A DNA stretch of 64,000 nucleotides, taken from contig CAYUIQ010000011.1 in assembly GCA_964444795.1 (NCBI GenBank), positions 3,437-67,436 of the forward strand, written 5' to 3'. The position numbers and the translations under genes are program-made. Positions 46,091 through 55,277 of this stretch are shown here, one piece after another. Source of the DNA: JABMRP01 sp964444795. GTDB lineage: Bacteria > Planctomycetota > Planctomycetia > Pirellulales > Thermoguttaceae. Each line of letters starts with the position of its first letter. Within the stretch, counting starts at the first letter, position 1. Under the pieces are notes generated by a model. The model ran no database searches. It was given only the letters and a program-made list of their open reading frames with translations, and was not told where the DNA came from.

Positions 46091-46124
46091 CCTCTCTTCC
46101 ACTGGAGAGGGCCGGGGTGAGGGC
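46091..46124. repeat. GGAGAGGG-type hairpin
   Basis: CCCTCTCTTCCACTGGAGAG pairs partly with itself and is followed by GGCCGGGGTGAGGG. It lies between two membrane-protein genes on the minus strand. Similar elements are widespread in other genomes. Confidence 0.5.
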
Positions 46125-46212
46125 GTCCGAACCGCCAATCGTCTCACCACACCTTCATTAGACACCAAAAAACGCCGCCCAGCAAGCGTGTTGGACCAGC
46201 AAGCGAAGGCTG

Positions 46213-46683
46213 CTATCTTCCCGCCTCGCTGCCGCCTTTGTCGCTGCTTCCCGATGGGTGGCGGCCGTGGCGCGAAGTTCCGTTGCGGCGCATGCCCTGA
46301 ATCCGTCGCATTTCGGCCTGTAGCTTGGCCTGCTCGATGAGGCAGTCATGCCGCAAGCGGCCGAAATGCTGCTTGGTGGCCACGACGTCGGCCAGCGCCA
46401 ACAGGCCCACCCAGAAGATCACCAACACCAGGGCGCCAACGTAGGCCCCGGTGATCAGCGGCCGCGGAGGCAGAAACTGAGCGAAGAACAGGGCAACGGC
46501 CAAGATCGCCAGCATCGTCGTCGACTGTGTCCGGCGGCGGAACTGGCGGCGACGATAGTCGAAGTCGGCCGGCCGGGGATCCTGCCGCTGGACCTGGCGC
46601 CACGAGCGTATATGCCAAACCAACAGCCCCGCGGAAACGGTCAAAAGAAATCCCGACACCAGGAGTGAAGACAAAATATTCAC
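46213..46683 (-). CDS. Unknown small membrane protein
   Basis: A 156-residue protein with three hydrophobic helices (about 4-24, 55-72 and 77-97) and a basic C-terminal tail. The start is GTG 46683, with GAGGAG about 11 bases upstream. Not recognised. It lies 43 bases after the M28-type peptidase gene on the same strand. Confidence 0.65.
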   Translation of the reverse strand: MNILSSLLVSGFLLTVSAGLLVWHIRSWRQVQRQDPRPADFDYRRRQFRRRTQSTTMLAILAVALFFAQFLPPRPLITGAYVGALVLVIFWVGLLALADVVATKQHFGRLRHDCLIEQAKLQAEMRRIQGMRRNGTSRHGRHPSGSSDKGGSEAGR

Positions 46684-46726
46684 CGGATTGCCGTGCTCCT
46701 CGTCTTCCCGTGTTACTCGCGTGCCT

Positions 46727-47809
46727 CTACTCGACGACCTTGAGCCATTCGCGCAGAACCCAACCGACCTTGGCCAGACTCAGTGCCGAGCACTGCTCGG
46801 GCGTGTCGTTACGGGTATGCCAGGCCGGATAATCAAAATCGATAAGATCGATCGTCGTGATCCGGGCGATCTTGTTCAACGGAACGTGATCGTCCTTGAT
46901 TTCGATGCCCGGACGCATGACAAATTCCCGCACGCCCAACCGCCGGGCCGTCTCCCAGATCTGTCGAACCAGCTTCCTCCCCTTCAGCGTCTTCAGACCG
47001 ATCCGCTCCTGCGGAATCCGCAGATCCTTGTCCCCGATCATGTCCAGCAAAACGCCCCAGCGATAGCGGTACGGTGGCGGGTGGTCTCGGTATTGCCGGG
47101 CGAAATACTCCGACCCGACGAAGAACTCGCCCGTCATCTTGCCATCGGGGTCGCTCGCCGTGCCATGCTCGTCGAACATGAACTCTTCGGCGTCGAAGAA
47201 GACGAAGTCGACCCCGTACGGCAGATCCGGCTCAAGGTCGCGCATCTCGCGGCCCAGTTCCATGAGCACCGCCACGCCGCTTCCGCCATCGTTGGCGCCG
47301 ACGAATCGCCCCTTCGGATCGACCGGGTCGAGCACCGGAAAGGGCAACGTATCGTAGTGGGTACACAGCAAAATCCGCTCTTCGCTCTGGGGTCGCCAGT
47401 GGACGATCATATTGACGATCGGCACCGGCTCGCCCGTCAGCGGATGCGGATTCTCGAACTGCTGCAACTCGACCCGCCCCCCGCACTTTTCGAAATGCGC
47501 CTTGAGCATGGCCTGCTGCCGGGTCATGCCCACCGATCCGGTGCATCGCGGGCCGATCTCGTCGCAGAGTTGCTTCAAGTCCTCGTACGCCCGGGCGCCG
47601 TTGAAGGGGATGTTTTCCAGGGTCAATCGAGGGTTCGCCGCCCGGGCGTTCGTCAGGCCCTCGTAGGCCAGGTAGCCGGCGACGAGGCATCCCAGTACGA
47701 TAGCGGCCGCCAGGAGCATCTTCCGCGCGGATATCCGACGGAGATCCCGCGGCGCGGGCCGTTTCTGCTTCTCGGTTCTCTTCTTCTCGGCAACCTTCAT
47801 AGCACTCAT
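46727..47809 (-). CDS. M28-family zinc peptidase, glutaminyl cyclase-like
   Basis: A 360-residue membrane-anchored protein: a helix at about residues 31-49, then the catalytic domain. M28/QC features are LLCTHYDTLPFP, GANDGGSGVAVLMELGRE and FVFFDAEE, giving zinc-binding His, Asp and Glu. Near the C-terminus DFDYPAWHTRNDTPEQC supplies the last zinc His. Glutaminyl-peptide cyclotransferases share this scaffold and convert N-terminal Gln to pyroglutamate; peptidase activity is the alternative. The start could be ATG 47809 or 47800. Confidence 0.88.
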   Translation of the reverse strand: MSAMKVAEKKRTEKQKRPAPRDLRRISARKMLLAAAIVLGCLVAGYLAYEGLTNARAANPRLTLENIPFNGARAYEDLKQLCDEIGPRCTGSVGMTRQQAMLKAHFEKCGGRVELQQFENPHPLTGEPVPIVNMIVHWRPQSEERILLCTHYDTLPFPVLDPVDPKGRFVGANDGGSGVAVLMELGREMRDLEPDLPYGVDFVFFDAEEFMFDEHGTASDPDGKMTGEFFVGSEYFARQYRDHPPPYRYRWGVLLDMIGDKDLRIPQERIGLKTLKGRKLVRQIWETARRLGVREFVMRPGIEIKDDHVPLNKIARITTIDLIDFDYPAWHTRNDTPEQCSALSLAKVGWVLREWLKVVE

Positions 47810-47981
47810 TTTAACACGCCAGACGCTTTGCGGGGAGCCGAAGACGGAGGCCTTCGCCGGAAGAAGTTCATATTGTCGCCGAGGCAAGAAAGGAGTATTC
47901 TCTCACATACGGCTCCTCTTGGGGGGGTAGGTTGTGCCGTCCCCTCGACTTTTTCCTCTTTTTCACCCGCCAGAGGCCCTG

Positions 47982-48593
47982 ATGATCGACATCAAAACGA
48001 TTACCGATTTGCACCGGGAAACCGTCGCTCGATGGCACGGCCTCGAAGCGCCCGACAACCCGTACGAGGGCTTTCTCGAATTGGTCTGTCGGCAGCACAC
48101 GCGCAACTACCTGCTCTGGCACGAGGAGGACATCGCCCGAAGCCCCAACGTGGCCGATGCCGAGCTGGCGAGGGTCAAACGAAATATCGACGGCTACAAT
48201 CAGCAGCGTAACGACCTGATCGAGTCGCTGGACGCCTGCCTGATTCAAGGCCTCCAGTCCCAAGGCATCACGCCCGCCGCCGGTGCCCGGCTGAACACCG
48301 AAACGCCCGGCAGCGCGATCGACCGGCTTTCGATCCTCTCGCTGCGGATCTTCCACATGATCGAGCAGACCCAGCGCGAAGACGCCGACGACGAGCACTG
48401 CGAAAAGGCCGGCAAGCGTCTGGCCACCTGTTATCAACAGCACGAGGATCTATCGACCTCGCTGGCCGAACTGCTGGAAGACATCTTTGCCGGCCGGAAG
48501 TGCCTGAAGCTGTATCGGCAGATGAAAATGTACAACGACCCGAAGATGAACCCCTGGCTATACGATCCGGATCGCCAGAAGCCCGCGGCGTAA
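47982..48593 (+). CDS. DUF4254-type protein
   Basis: A 203-residue all-helical cytoplasmic protein. HTRNYLLWHEEDIARSPNVA and ARVKRNIDGYNQQRNDLIES match the conserved core of DUF4254. The function of this family is not established. AGAGG lies just upstream of the chosen ATG; the 16 residues before it are proline-rich and not conserved. It is convergent with a family 9 glycosyltransferase gene, which is suggestive of a role in cell-surface glycan work but does not prove it. Confidence 0.82.
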   Translation: MIDIKTITDLHRETVARWHGLEAPDNPYEGFLELVCRQHTRNYLLWHEEDIARSPNVADAELARVKRNIDGYNQQRNDLIESLDACLIQGLQSQGITPAAGARLNTETPGSAIDRLSILSLRIFHMIEQTQREDADDEHCEKAGKRLATCYQQHEDLSTSLAELLEDIFAGRKCLKLYRQMKMYNDPKMNPWLYDPDRQKPAA

Positions 48594-48598
48594 GTTCC

Positions 48599-48756
48599 GT
48601 ACGATGGCCCTCCGAGGCCGTCGCTGTACGATGGGCTTCCCAGCCCGTCGCTTTCGGAGTTGTGTACGATGGGCCTCCCAGCCCGTCGCTTTCGGGCTAT
48701 CGACGGCCTCGGAGGGCCATCGTACAGAAACCGACGGGCTCGGAAGCCCATCGTAC
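48599..48756. repeat. GTACGATGG palindrome array, five half-units
   Basis: Three forward units (GTACGATGG at 48599, near 48627 and near 48664) and two inverted units (CCATCGTAC near 48718 and 48748) with internal CCCAGCCCGTCGCTTTCGG. The block fills the space between two convergent gene ends and could form several alternative hairpins. Confidence 0.95.
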
Positions 48757-48761
48757 ACGCC

Positions 48762-49817
48762 TCAAGCCGCCGCTTTCCACGCCTGGCGGCCGAGGATTTC
48801 ATCGCACGCGTCGCATGCGTGCTCGATACGGATGGCTTCCATCAACTCGGCCGACGCGCTTCGCCGCTGACGGCTGGTCCCCTCGAACGTGCGTTTTTGC
48901 AGGGCCACGTGTTGCGGTCCGTACGGCCCGTTGCGCTGGGCCGACATCGGGCCATACAACCCCAAACAGGGGGTGCCCACGGCCGTGGCGATATGCAACG
49001 GTCCGGTATCGGAACCAACAAACAGCCGCCCGCGCCTGGCCAAAGCGGCCAGTTCGGTCAGGGAAGTGGGTGGAGCCAACTGGGCCCATCCGCGCGAGCC
49101 GGCCACGATCTGTTCGGCACTGGCCCGTTCTTCTTTCCCCGCCCAAACCACGATCGAAGGCAGCCGATAGACCCGGCCCAGATGGGCGCCCACGGCGGCA
49201 AACCGCTCCGGCGGCCATAACTTCGATGGCCATCCCGCCCCCGGATTCAACACCGCGAAGCCCTCCCGAAGGTTGGCCGCGCCGATCATCCGCTCGACCC
49301 GGGTACGGTCTTCCCGTCGCTCGGGCACCAAAAAACGCGCCTGCGGACGCTCGATTCCCAGCGGCCGGAGCAGCTCGAGGTTCATGTCGATCACATGCCG
49401 GGCGGTCGTATTCACCGGTCGGTTGTTCAGCAGTTTGCTCAATTCCCGGCCGTTGCGGTCGCCGAAACCGATCCGCCAGCGAGCGCCCGACAATCGGGCC
49501 GCAACGGCGCTCTTCGTGAGCCCTTGGAGATCGATCGTTACGTCGAACCGCAACTCGCGAAGATGCCGCCGCAGGTTCCAGACGGTTCGCGGCGATTTGA
49601 GCCAACCCCGGGGAAGCGTGATCAGCTCGTCCAACGCCTCGTGACCCCGCAGCAAGGCCGACGCCCGATCTTCCACCACCCACCCCAGCAGCGACTCGGG
49701 AAAAGCCTGTCGCAACGCACAGAGCACGGGCAAGCCGTGAACCACGTCGCCAATGGAACTGAGCCGGGAGATCAGCACTCGGGGCGCACTTCCCACGGGA
49801 ACTCTCTGGGCCGTCAT
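48762..49817 (-). CDS. Glycosyltransferase family 9 (heptosyltransferase-like)
   Basis: A 351-residue GT-B enzyme. The N-terminal ISRLSSIGDVVHGLPVLCAL is the classic WaaC/WaaF start, and LFVGSDTGPLHIATAVGTPC is the nucleotide-sugar site. FAVLNPGAGWPSKLWPPERF is also typical. It would transfer a heptose-like sugar to a lipopolysaccharide core or a related glycan at the cytoplasmic membrane. Planctomycetes have LPS-like molecules, but the acceptor here is unknown. Confidence 0.92.
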   Translation of the reverse strand: MTAQRVPVGSAPRVLISRLSSIGDVVHGLPVLCALRQAFPESLLGWVVEDRASALLRGHEALDELITLPRGWLKSPRTVWNLRRHLRELRFDVTIDLQGLTKSAVAARLSGARWRIGFGDRNGRELSKLLNNRPVNTTARHVIDMNLELLRPLGIERPQARFLVPERREDRTRVERMIGAANLREGFAVLNPGAGWPSKLWPPERFAAVGAHLGRVYRLPSIVVWAGKEERASAEQIVAGSRGWAQLAPPTSLTELAALARRGRLFVGSDTGPLHIATAVGTPCLGLYGPMSAQRNGPYGPQHVALQKRTFEGTSRQRRSASAELMEAIRIEHACDACDEILGRQAWKAAA

Positions 49818-50163
49818 TTGCCACCTTCGATGATAGATATCACTTGGTCATGTCGCCGCAAGACGCTCGATTCCGGGCGATTATAGGCCCAAAGTGCAAT
49901 ATCTCCCAATAGAGCTTTTTTGGAGTGCGGTGACTCGTCGCCGCTTTCTTTTTCCCTCGGATTGGCTCCTTGTGGGAACCCAATGTCCGCTCGGCTGGCT
50001 AAGATCCGTTGCCGACGGCGCGATTGACGAGATGGCCGACTGTGCTTACCATGCCAATCTCACCTTCCATCACACTGGCTCTCTGGTAGACTGCCATTTC
50101 TGGGACACGCCGGGGCGTTCTGAAGACGCCACGACTTGCCTACTTCCGTAGCGAGGACCAGTC
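49818..50163. other. Divergent gene-free stretch
   Basis: A 346-base space between the glycosyltransferase gene and the LRR lipoprotein gene. GAGGACCAGTC before 50164 is the LRR ribosome-binding site. An 85-codon ORF (49894-50151) looks random: low family character and no ribosome-binding site. No strong promoter was seen. Confidence 0.5.
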
Positions 50164-52869
50164 ATGAGAAGAACCATCACCCCCCTTCTCCTACCGGCGG
50201 CGATTCTCTTTTTCTCGATGGGATGCAGCCCATCTCTCTTGGCCGCGCCGCCGGATGCCGAACAGGAGGAGAAAGCGACGATCCCCGAGGAGCGGATTTC
50301 ATCGCCGCTGAACATGTGGGTACACGTTTGGTCAGGGTCGTCGGAGCCCGCTTACGATCTCCTTGAAGATACCCCTGGCGAAATCACGGTACCCGCATGT
50401 CGGCATCGTTATTTCCATCTGTACGACTGCATGGAGACGACGGTCGATGCCTACGCCGCCGAACTGAATCGGCTCGGGGTCGTGCGCGTCTTGCTTCCAG
50501 AAGGAGTGTCGGCACACACCGTCTCGCGGCTGTTGACGGAGTGCCCTCGGATTATCGAACTGCAACTGCGGATGTGCGCGTGTTCCAATGCGGAGTTCAA
50601 GAAGCTTGCCAGCCAATGGACGAATCTCCGATCTCTTACGCTGAGGGAGTGCGAGGGTCTGACGGACCTTTCCTCGCTGTCGGAGTTGAACGGTCTCCAA
50701 TCACTTTCCGTGACGGGCTGCCGCAACCTCACGGATGTCTCTGGACTGTCGGGGCTGAAGAGCCTCCGGTCGCTCGTTCTAAGCGGAATCGGAGCGAGGG
50801 AAACGGAGAGCGACGGCGGACAAGTCAAGGGGTTTTCCGCGATATCGACGTTGGAGAATCTCCAGACCCTCGACGTGGGTTGGTGCAACGGCGTCACGAA
50901 ACTGCCCCCGATGCGGCGACTGAAGAACCTCCGATCGCTTGAACTGTCGCGTTGGCCCAACCTTACGGACATTTCCGCGATTTCGGAGTTGGAGAATCTC
51001 CAGACGCTCGACGTGAGTGACTGCGATGGCCTCACGAAACTGCCGCCGATGTCGGGGCTAAAGAACCTCCGGTTGCTCGATTTGTGGGGCTGCTCTAACA
51101 TGACGGACCTTTCCTCGCTATCGGCGTTGGAAAACCTCCAGACGCTCAAGCTGTCTGCGTACAAAGGTCTCACGAAACTGCCGCCGATGTCCGGGCTGAA
51201 GAAGCTCCGGTCGCTCAATTTGGCCTCCTCCTACGAATTGACGGATATTTCCGCGATATCGGAGTTGGAAAACCTCCAGATACTCGAGGTGACAGGCTGC
51301 GCGGCTCTCACGGAAATGCCGTCACTGTCGGGGCTGCGGAATCTCCAGACGCTTGACGTGGGGGCCTGCCATCGCCTCAGGAAACTGCCCGAGGTGTCGG
51401 GGCTGAAAAATCTCCAGACGATTAGGGTGTGCTACGGCAATCCGCGGGAACTGCCCGCGCTGTCGGGGCTGGACAGTCTCCGGACACTTGAAGTGAGTTC
51501 ATGCTATAACCTCACGAACCTGCACGTGCTGTCGGAACTGAAGAATCTCCGCTCCCTCAACCTGAGCGCGTGCGGCGGGATCACGAGTCTGGCGCATATA
51601 TCTCACCTGAAACACCTCCAATCGCTTGACCTGCGCGGCTGCGACAATCTGGCCGACTTGTCCGGTCTGTCGAAACTTCGGAAAATCCAGTCACTCAAAC
51701 TGGGCGCATGCGAGAAACTTACCGACCTGACCGCGATATCCCATCTGGAACACCTCCAGTCGCTCGACCTGAACTACTGCTACAACGTCGACTGGTCTAC
51801 TTTGCCGCATTTGAAAGAACTCCGGTCGCTCGACTTGGCCGGCTGCAAGAACCTTACCAGCCTGGCGCCGCTCTCGGGCATGGAGAACCTCCAACGGCTC
51901 GATGCCAAAAGTTGTGAAAACCTGATCGACCTCTCCGGGTTGTCCGGTTTGAAAGATCTTCAAACGCTCGATCTGTCCTGGTGCGGCAGTATCGCCGACC
52001 TCTCCCCGTTATCCGGCCTGAAGAATCTTCAATCGCTCGATCTGTCAAGTTGTATGTGCATCATCGACCTGTCGCCGCTGGCGCAACTGAAAAAACTTCA
52101 TTCGCTCAAACTGCACAAGTGCCCGGGGCTCACCGACCTGTCGACGCTATCGGCGAGAGAAGGCCTACAGTCACTGAACTTGGACTCATGGAAGTGGCTT
52201 CGTTGTTGGGATGGGAGCTTCGCGGAAGATCGAGACGCGATGTTTAACCCGAACCGACCCGGTTCACTGCAAATCGATTTCGGCGAGAGACTCGCGTATC
52301 CTTCCGGGCTGCCGACGCTGACGGGGCTTCGTTCGCTGGTCGGGGTCGATTGCGGAGGAGACACGGATCTGTCATCACTCGCGGCAATGAAGAGTCTTGA
52401 GACGCTCCGGTTCTCGGATTGCCGGGCTCTTTCGGATCTCTCGGCGCTTTCGGGTCTGACGAATCTCCAAGGGTTGAGCCTGTACGGATGCGAGAAACTC
52501 ACCGACTTGGCTCCCCTGTCGAAATTGGAGAAATTGAAGTGGCTTAACCTGTCGGAGTGCCGGAATCTTTCGGACCTCTCCGCATTGTCGACGCTTAGGA
52601 ATCTCCGGATGTTGACGCTCGATGGCGGAGCGAAACTCACCAACCTGTCTGGGCTGTCGGAGCTGAAGAGCCTGGAAGTACTCAATCTGAACCGCTGCGA
52701 GAATCTCGAAGACATCTCCGAGCTACACGGTCTGGCCAACCTCCGATTTGTCGGCCTCCTGGGGTGTCGTCAGCTTTCCGATTCGCAAGTGCGTGCGCTG
52801 CAAACGGAACTGCCCAACTGCGCGATACGCATCGACAACCCGAGTGCCCGGCCTGAAGGTGAACCGTGA
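50164..52869 (+). CDS. Leucine-rich-repeat lipoprotein, internalin-like
   Basis: A 901-residue lipoprotein (lipobox FFSMGC at about residue 21). After a linker of about 100 residues come roughly thirty repeats of about 23 residues with the pattern LxxLxxLxxLxLxxCxxLTDL, such as LSGLKNLQSLDLSSCMCIID. The cysteine-bearing ladder resembles cysteine-containing LRRs and the LTDLSxLSxL phase resembles internalins. One repeat region (about 680-720) is interrupted by a non-LRR insert. Expected to be surface-anchored and to bind proteins or glycans. Repeats are regular, so copy-number change by recombination is possible. Confidence 0.93.
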   Translation: MRRTITPLLLPAAILFFSMGCSPSLLAAPPDAEQEEKATIPEERISSPLNMWVHVWSGSSEPAYDLLEDTPGEITVPACRHRYFHLYDCMETTVDAYAAELNRLGVVRVLLPEGVSAHTVSRLLTECPRIIELQLRMCACSNAEFKKLASQWTNLRSLTLRECEGLTDLSSLSELNGLQSLSVTGCRNLTDVSGLSGLKSLRSLVLSGIGARETESDGGQVKGFSAISTLENLQTLDVGWCNGVTKLPPMRRLKNLRSLELSRWPNLTDISAISELENLQTLDVSDCDGLTKLPPMSGLKNLRLLDLWGCSNMTDLSSLSALENLQTLKLSAYKGLTKLPPMSGLKKLRSLNLASSYELTDISAISELENLQILEVTGCAALTEMPSLSGLRNLQTLDVGACHRLRKLPEVSGLKNLQTIRVCYGNPRELPALSGLDSLRTLEVSSCYNLTNLHVLSELKNLRSLNLSACGGITSLAHISHLKHLQSLDLRGCDNLADLSGLSKLRKIQSLKLGACEKLTDLTAISHLEHLQSLDLNYCYNVDWSTLPHLKELRSLDLAGCKNLTSLAPLSGMENLQRLDAKSCENLIDLSGLSGLKDLQTLDLSWCGSIADLSPLSGLKNLQSLDLSSCMCIIDLSPLAQLKKLHSLKLHKCPGLTDLSTLSAREGLQSLNLDSWKWLRCWDGSFAEDRDAMFNPNRPGSLQIDFGERLAYPSGLPTLTGLRSLVGVDCGGDTDLSSLAAMKSLETLRFSDCRALSDLSALSGLTNLQGLSLYGCEKLTDLAPLSKLEKLKWLNLSECRNLSDLSALSTLRNLRMLTLDGGAKLTNLSGLSELKSLEVLNLNRCENLEDISELHGLANLRFVGLLGCRQLSDSQVRALQTELPNCAIRIDNPSARPEGEP

Positions 52870-52918
52870 ACCGCCATCGTGGACCACGCACGCGTAGGAT
52901 GGGAACCCTGTGTGGGGG

Positions 52919-52992
52919 GGTGCCAAGGGTGGCTTGCCCGCAATTGCCCAATCCCCTGAAGACAAGGGCGGGGAAGCCGCGCACGGCATGCC
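52919..52992. repeat. Dispersed palindrome, copy 2
   Basis: A diverged copy of the element at 4663-4735: GGTGCC and GGGTGGCTT at the left, GACAAGGGCGGG and AAGCCGC at the right, GGCATGCC at the end, followed by TTTTT. With the T run it could end transcription of the LRR gene. Confidence 0.75.
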
Positions 52993-53053
52993 TTTTTCGT
53001 GCGGGTACCACTTTTTCAACGGGCTGTTTGGGACCAACAATTGCGAGGTTATC

Positions 53054-55099
53054 ATGAATTGCTCCTCTCTTGTCTGTATGACGGTCGCCTTCTGTTGCCC
53101 GGCGGTTGCCGCCGCGGAAAACCCGGAAAGGGGGTTTGCACTCGCCGACAAAACGCTGGTCGCCTGGGTCTATCCGGCCAATCTGGCTCAGCGCGGGGCG
53201 GGCGTGATCTCGCTGTTCGACTCCGGCGAGCACTTCGACGCCATCGTGCTCGGCGAGAAACAGCCCGGCAAATGGATGGCCGGCAGCGATTTCTTCCGTC
53301 GAACCGAGGAAAACCAGTCGCGATACCCGGCGGAAACGGCCGACTCCAAGACCCTGGTGCAGGTGGCGATCGTCTATCGGGGGCCAGAGATTCGCATCTA
53401 TCGAAACGGCCAACCGTATGCGAGATACAAAACTTCGTCCCCGCGGCAAACGTTCGACCAACGGGCGGTCGTGCTCTTCGGACTGCGCTACTTGGGCGCG
53501 ATGGGTGCCGTCGGATATTTCGCCGGCGATGTCGAAGAAGCCCGGCTCTACGACGTGGCGCTGGAGGCCGAGACGATCGCCAAGCTGGCGCCGGGCAAAC
53601 CGTCCGATCCGCAACCGCTGGCCCAGTGGACGTTCGAAGACGGTACGCCCGACGATGCGATGGGCACTTATCGGGAGAACCGACTGGCCGGTGGTGCGAA
53701 GATCGTCGACGGCCGGCTCCGGCTCGATGGTCGCAGCGGCTACATGGTCGCCATGACCCGCAAGCCGGCCGACGTCGTACAGACGATGTTTTACACGCCC
53801 GCCGCCCCGGCCTCCGGTTTGATCTGGGACACCTGGCTCTACCGGCACGCCGACACCTATTACCTCTTCTATCTGGCCGGATCGATGGGGCGTTGGACCC
53901 ATTTCGGTTTGGCTACTTCGCCCGACGGCGTCCACTGGAAAGAGCACGGACCGATTTTGCAGTGCGGTCCCGGTGTCAAGTGGATGGGCACCGGGCACGT
54001 GTGGAAATCGCCCGACTTCGACACCTCGGGCAAGTTCATCATCAACTACTCCGAATGGCACCTTGCCGACGACCGCCAGGACATCATGTTCGCTACGTCG
54101 ACCGACCTGATCCACTGGACCAAGGTGGACGAGCCGCTGCGATTCCGTCAAGACACGCGCTGGTATCGCCCCAAGGGTCGCTGGGATTGCATCGACGTAA
54201 CGCCCGATCCCGGCACGGGTGGCTATTACGGTTATTGGACGGCCGACCCGGACCCGGCCAAGGTGGACCATCCGGCCGGCTTCGGCTTCGGGCAAAGCGC
54301 CGACGGCATCACGTGGCGGGCGCTGGAGCCGGTCGTCTCCGACAGCCGCGGCGAAGTGGGCGGTATCCAACGGATCGGCGACGTGGTTTACCTGATGCTC
54401 AGCGAGGGGCGCATTTCCACGGCCGGCAAGCCCGAGGGGCCGTTTGTCGCCCAGAAGATCAACCACAATGTGCTCGGCGGCGATACGTATTTCCCCCGTT
54501 TCTTTCACGACGACAACGGCCATGTGCTGGTCAATCACCATGTAACTCGCGGGCCGGTCTACTTCGCGCCGCTGAAGGGCGTGCAGATCGACTCCCAGGG
54601 CATCCTTCGGCTCGTCTGGTGGCCGGGCAACGAGAAAATGAAACACGCCCCGGTCGAGGTCAACATGGCCCGCTCCGATGGTGAAGGTGGAAAAACGATG
54701 ATCGCGATGCTCGAAAACCGGTTTGACACGGACGAGGGGATTATTCTCGAAGGCACGGTCGGACTACCCGGCAACGCGGCATCAGGTCCGACGGGCATCT
54801 ACCTCGAACAGGCCGACGGTCAGGGGACGGCCGTGTTGCTTTCGGGCAAGAATTCTCCGCTGGGCAAGATCCGCGCCGATGGCACCGGCCCGAGCGTTGC
54901 CCACACGGTCGACCGCGGCGTGACGTTTGGCCCGGAGGTCCGTTTCCGCCTTTTGCTGAAAAAGGGGATGATGGAATTCTACGCCGACGACTACTTGCTC
55001 CACGTCCGCCGCGTCGCCACCAACGGACGGATCGGCCTGATCGGAGGGAAAGGCCAGCGATTCAAGAATCTGCAAGCATGGAGCGCGGCGCCGGAGTGA
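53054..55099 (+). CDS. Exported glycosidase-like protein with LamG-type domain (GH32/43-like)
   Basis: A 681-residue protein with a signal peptide (SSLVCMTVAFCCPAVAAA). Residues about 25-200 form a LamG-like beta-sandwich. Residues about 255-500 resemble the five-bladed GH-J/GH-F propellers: WLYRHADTYYLFYLAGSMGR, FGLATSPDGVHWKEHGPILQ and IMFATSTDLIHWTKVDEPLR. The last 140 residues are another beta-sandwich. ATG 53054 is used because the signal peptide begins there with GAGG upstream. Substrate unknown; beta-fructan or arabinan-like sugars are family possibilities. Confidence 0.82.
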   Translation: MNCSSLVCMTVAFCCPAVAAAENPERGFALADKTLVAWVYPANLAQRGAGVISLFDSGEHFDAIVLGEKQPGKWMAGSDFFRRTEENQSRYPAETADSKTLVQVAIVYRGPEIRIYRNGQPYARYKTSSPRQTFDQRAVVLFGLRYLGAMGAVGYFAGDVEEARLYDVALEAETIAKLAPGKPSDPQPLAQWTFEDGTPDDAMGTYRENRLAGGAKIVDGRLRLDGRSGYMVAMTRKPADVVQTMFYTPAAPASGLIWDTWLYRHADTYYLFYLAGSMGRWTHFGLATSPDGVHWKEHGPILQCGPGVKWMGTGHVWKSPDFDTSGKFIINYSEWHLADDRQDIMFATSTDLIHWTKVDEPLRFRQDTRWYRPKGRWDCIDVTPDPGTGGYYGYWTADPDPAKVDHPAGFGFGQSADGITWRALEPVVSDSRGEVGGIQRIGDVVYLMLSEGRISTAGKPEGPFVAQKINHNVLGGDTYFPRFFHDDNGHVLVNHHVTRGPVYFAPLKGVQIDSQGILRLVWWPGNEKMKHAPVEVNMARSDGEGGKTMIAMLENRFDTDEGIILEGTVGLPGNAASGPTGIYLEQADGQGTAVLLSGKNSPLGKIRADGTGPSVAHTVDRGVTFGPEVRFRLLLKKGMMEFYADDYLLHVRRVATNGRIGLIGGKGQRFKNLQAWSAAPE

Positions 55100-55277
55100 G
55101 TCCGTACGGTGGGCCGGCGCAATTGACGATCGGTTTGGGCAAGCTGTTTTCGGTAAGACTCCAATCGTTCCAAAAGATGCTCCGTCTCGAAACGGTCGCT
55201 CTCGCTCACCCTACGGCTTTTCTCGACGTCAGTTGCATGGTAGGATGGCGGCGGAACCCAATAAGGAGTTTGCTCTC

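Noticed and set aside
49894..50151. 85-codon ORF in the intergenic region before the LRR gene
   Set aside because: No ribosome-binding site, no domain, and composition unlike the neighbours.
52682..54646. 654-codon minus-strand ORF opposite the glycosidase-like gene
   Set aside because: Shadow; it crosses the LRR gene end, the palindrome and the next gene start.
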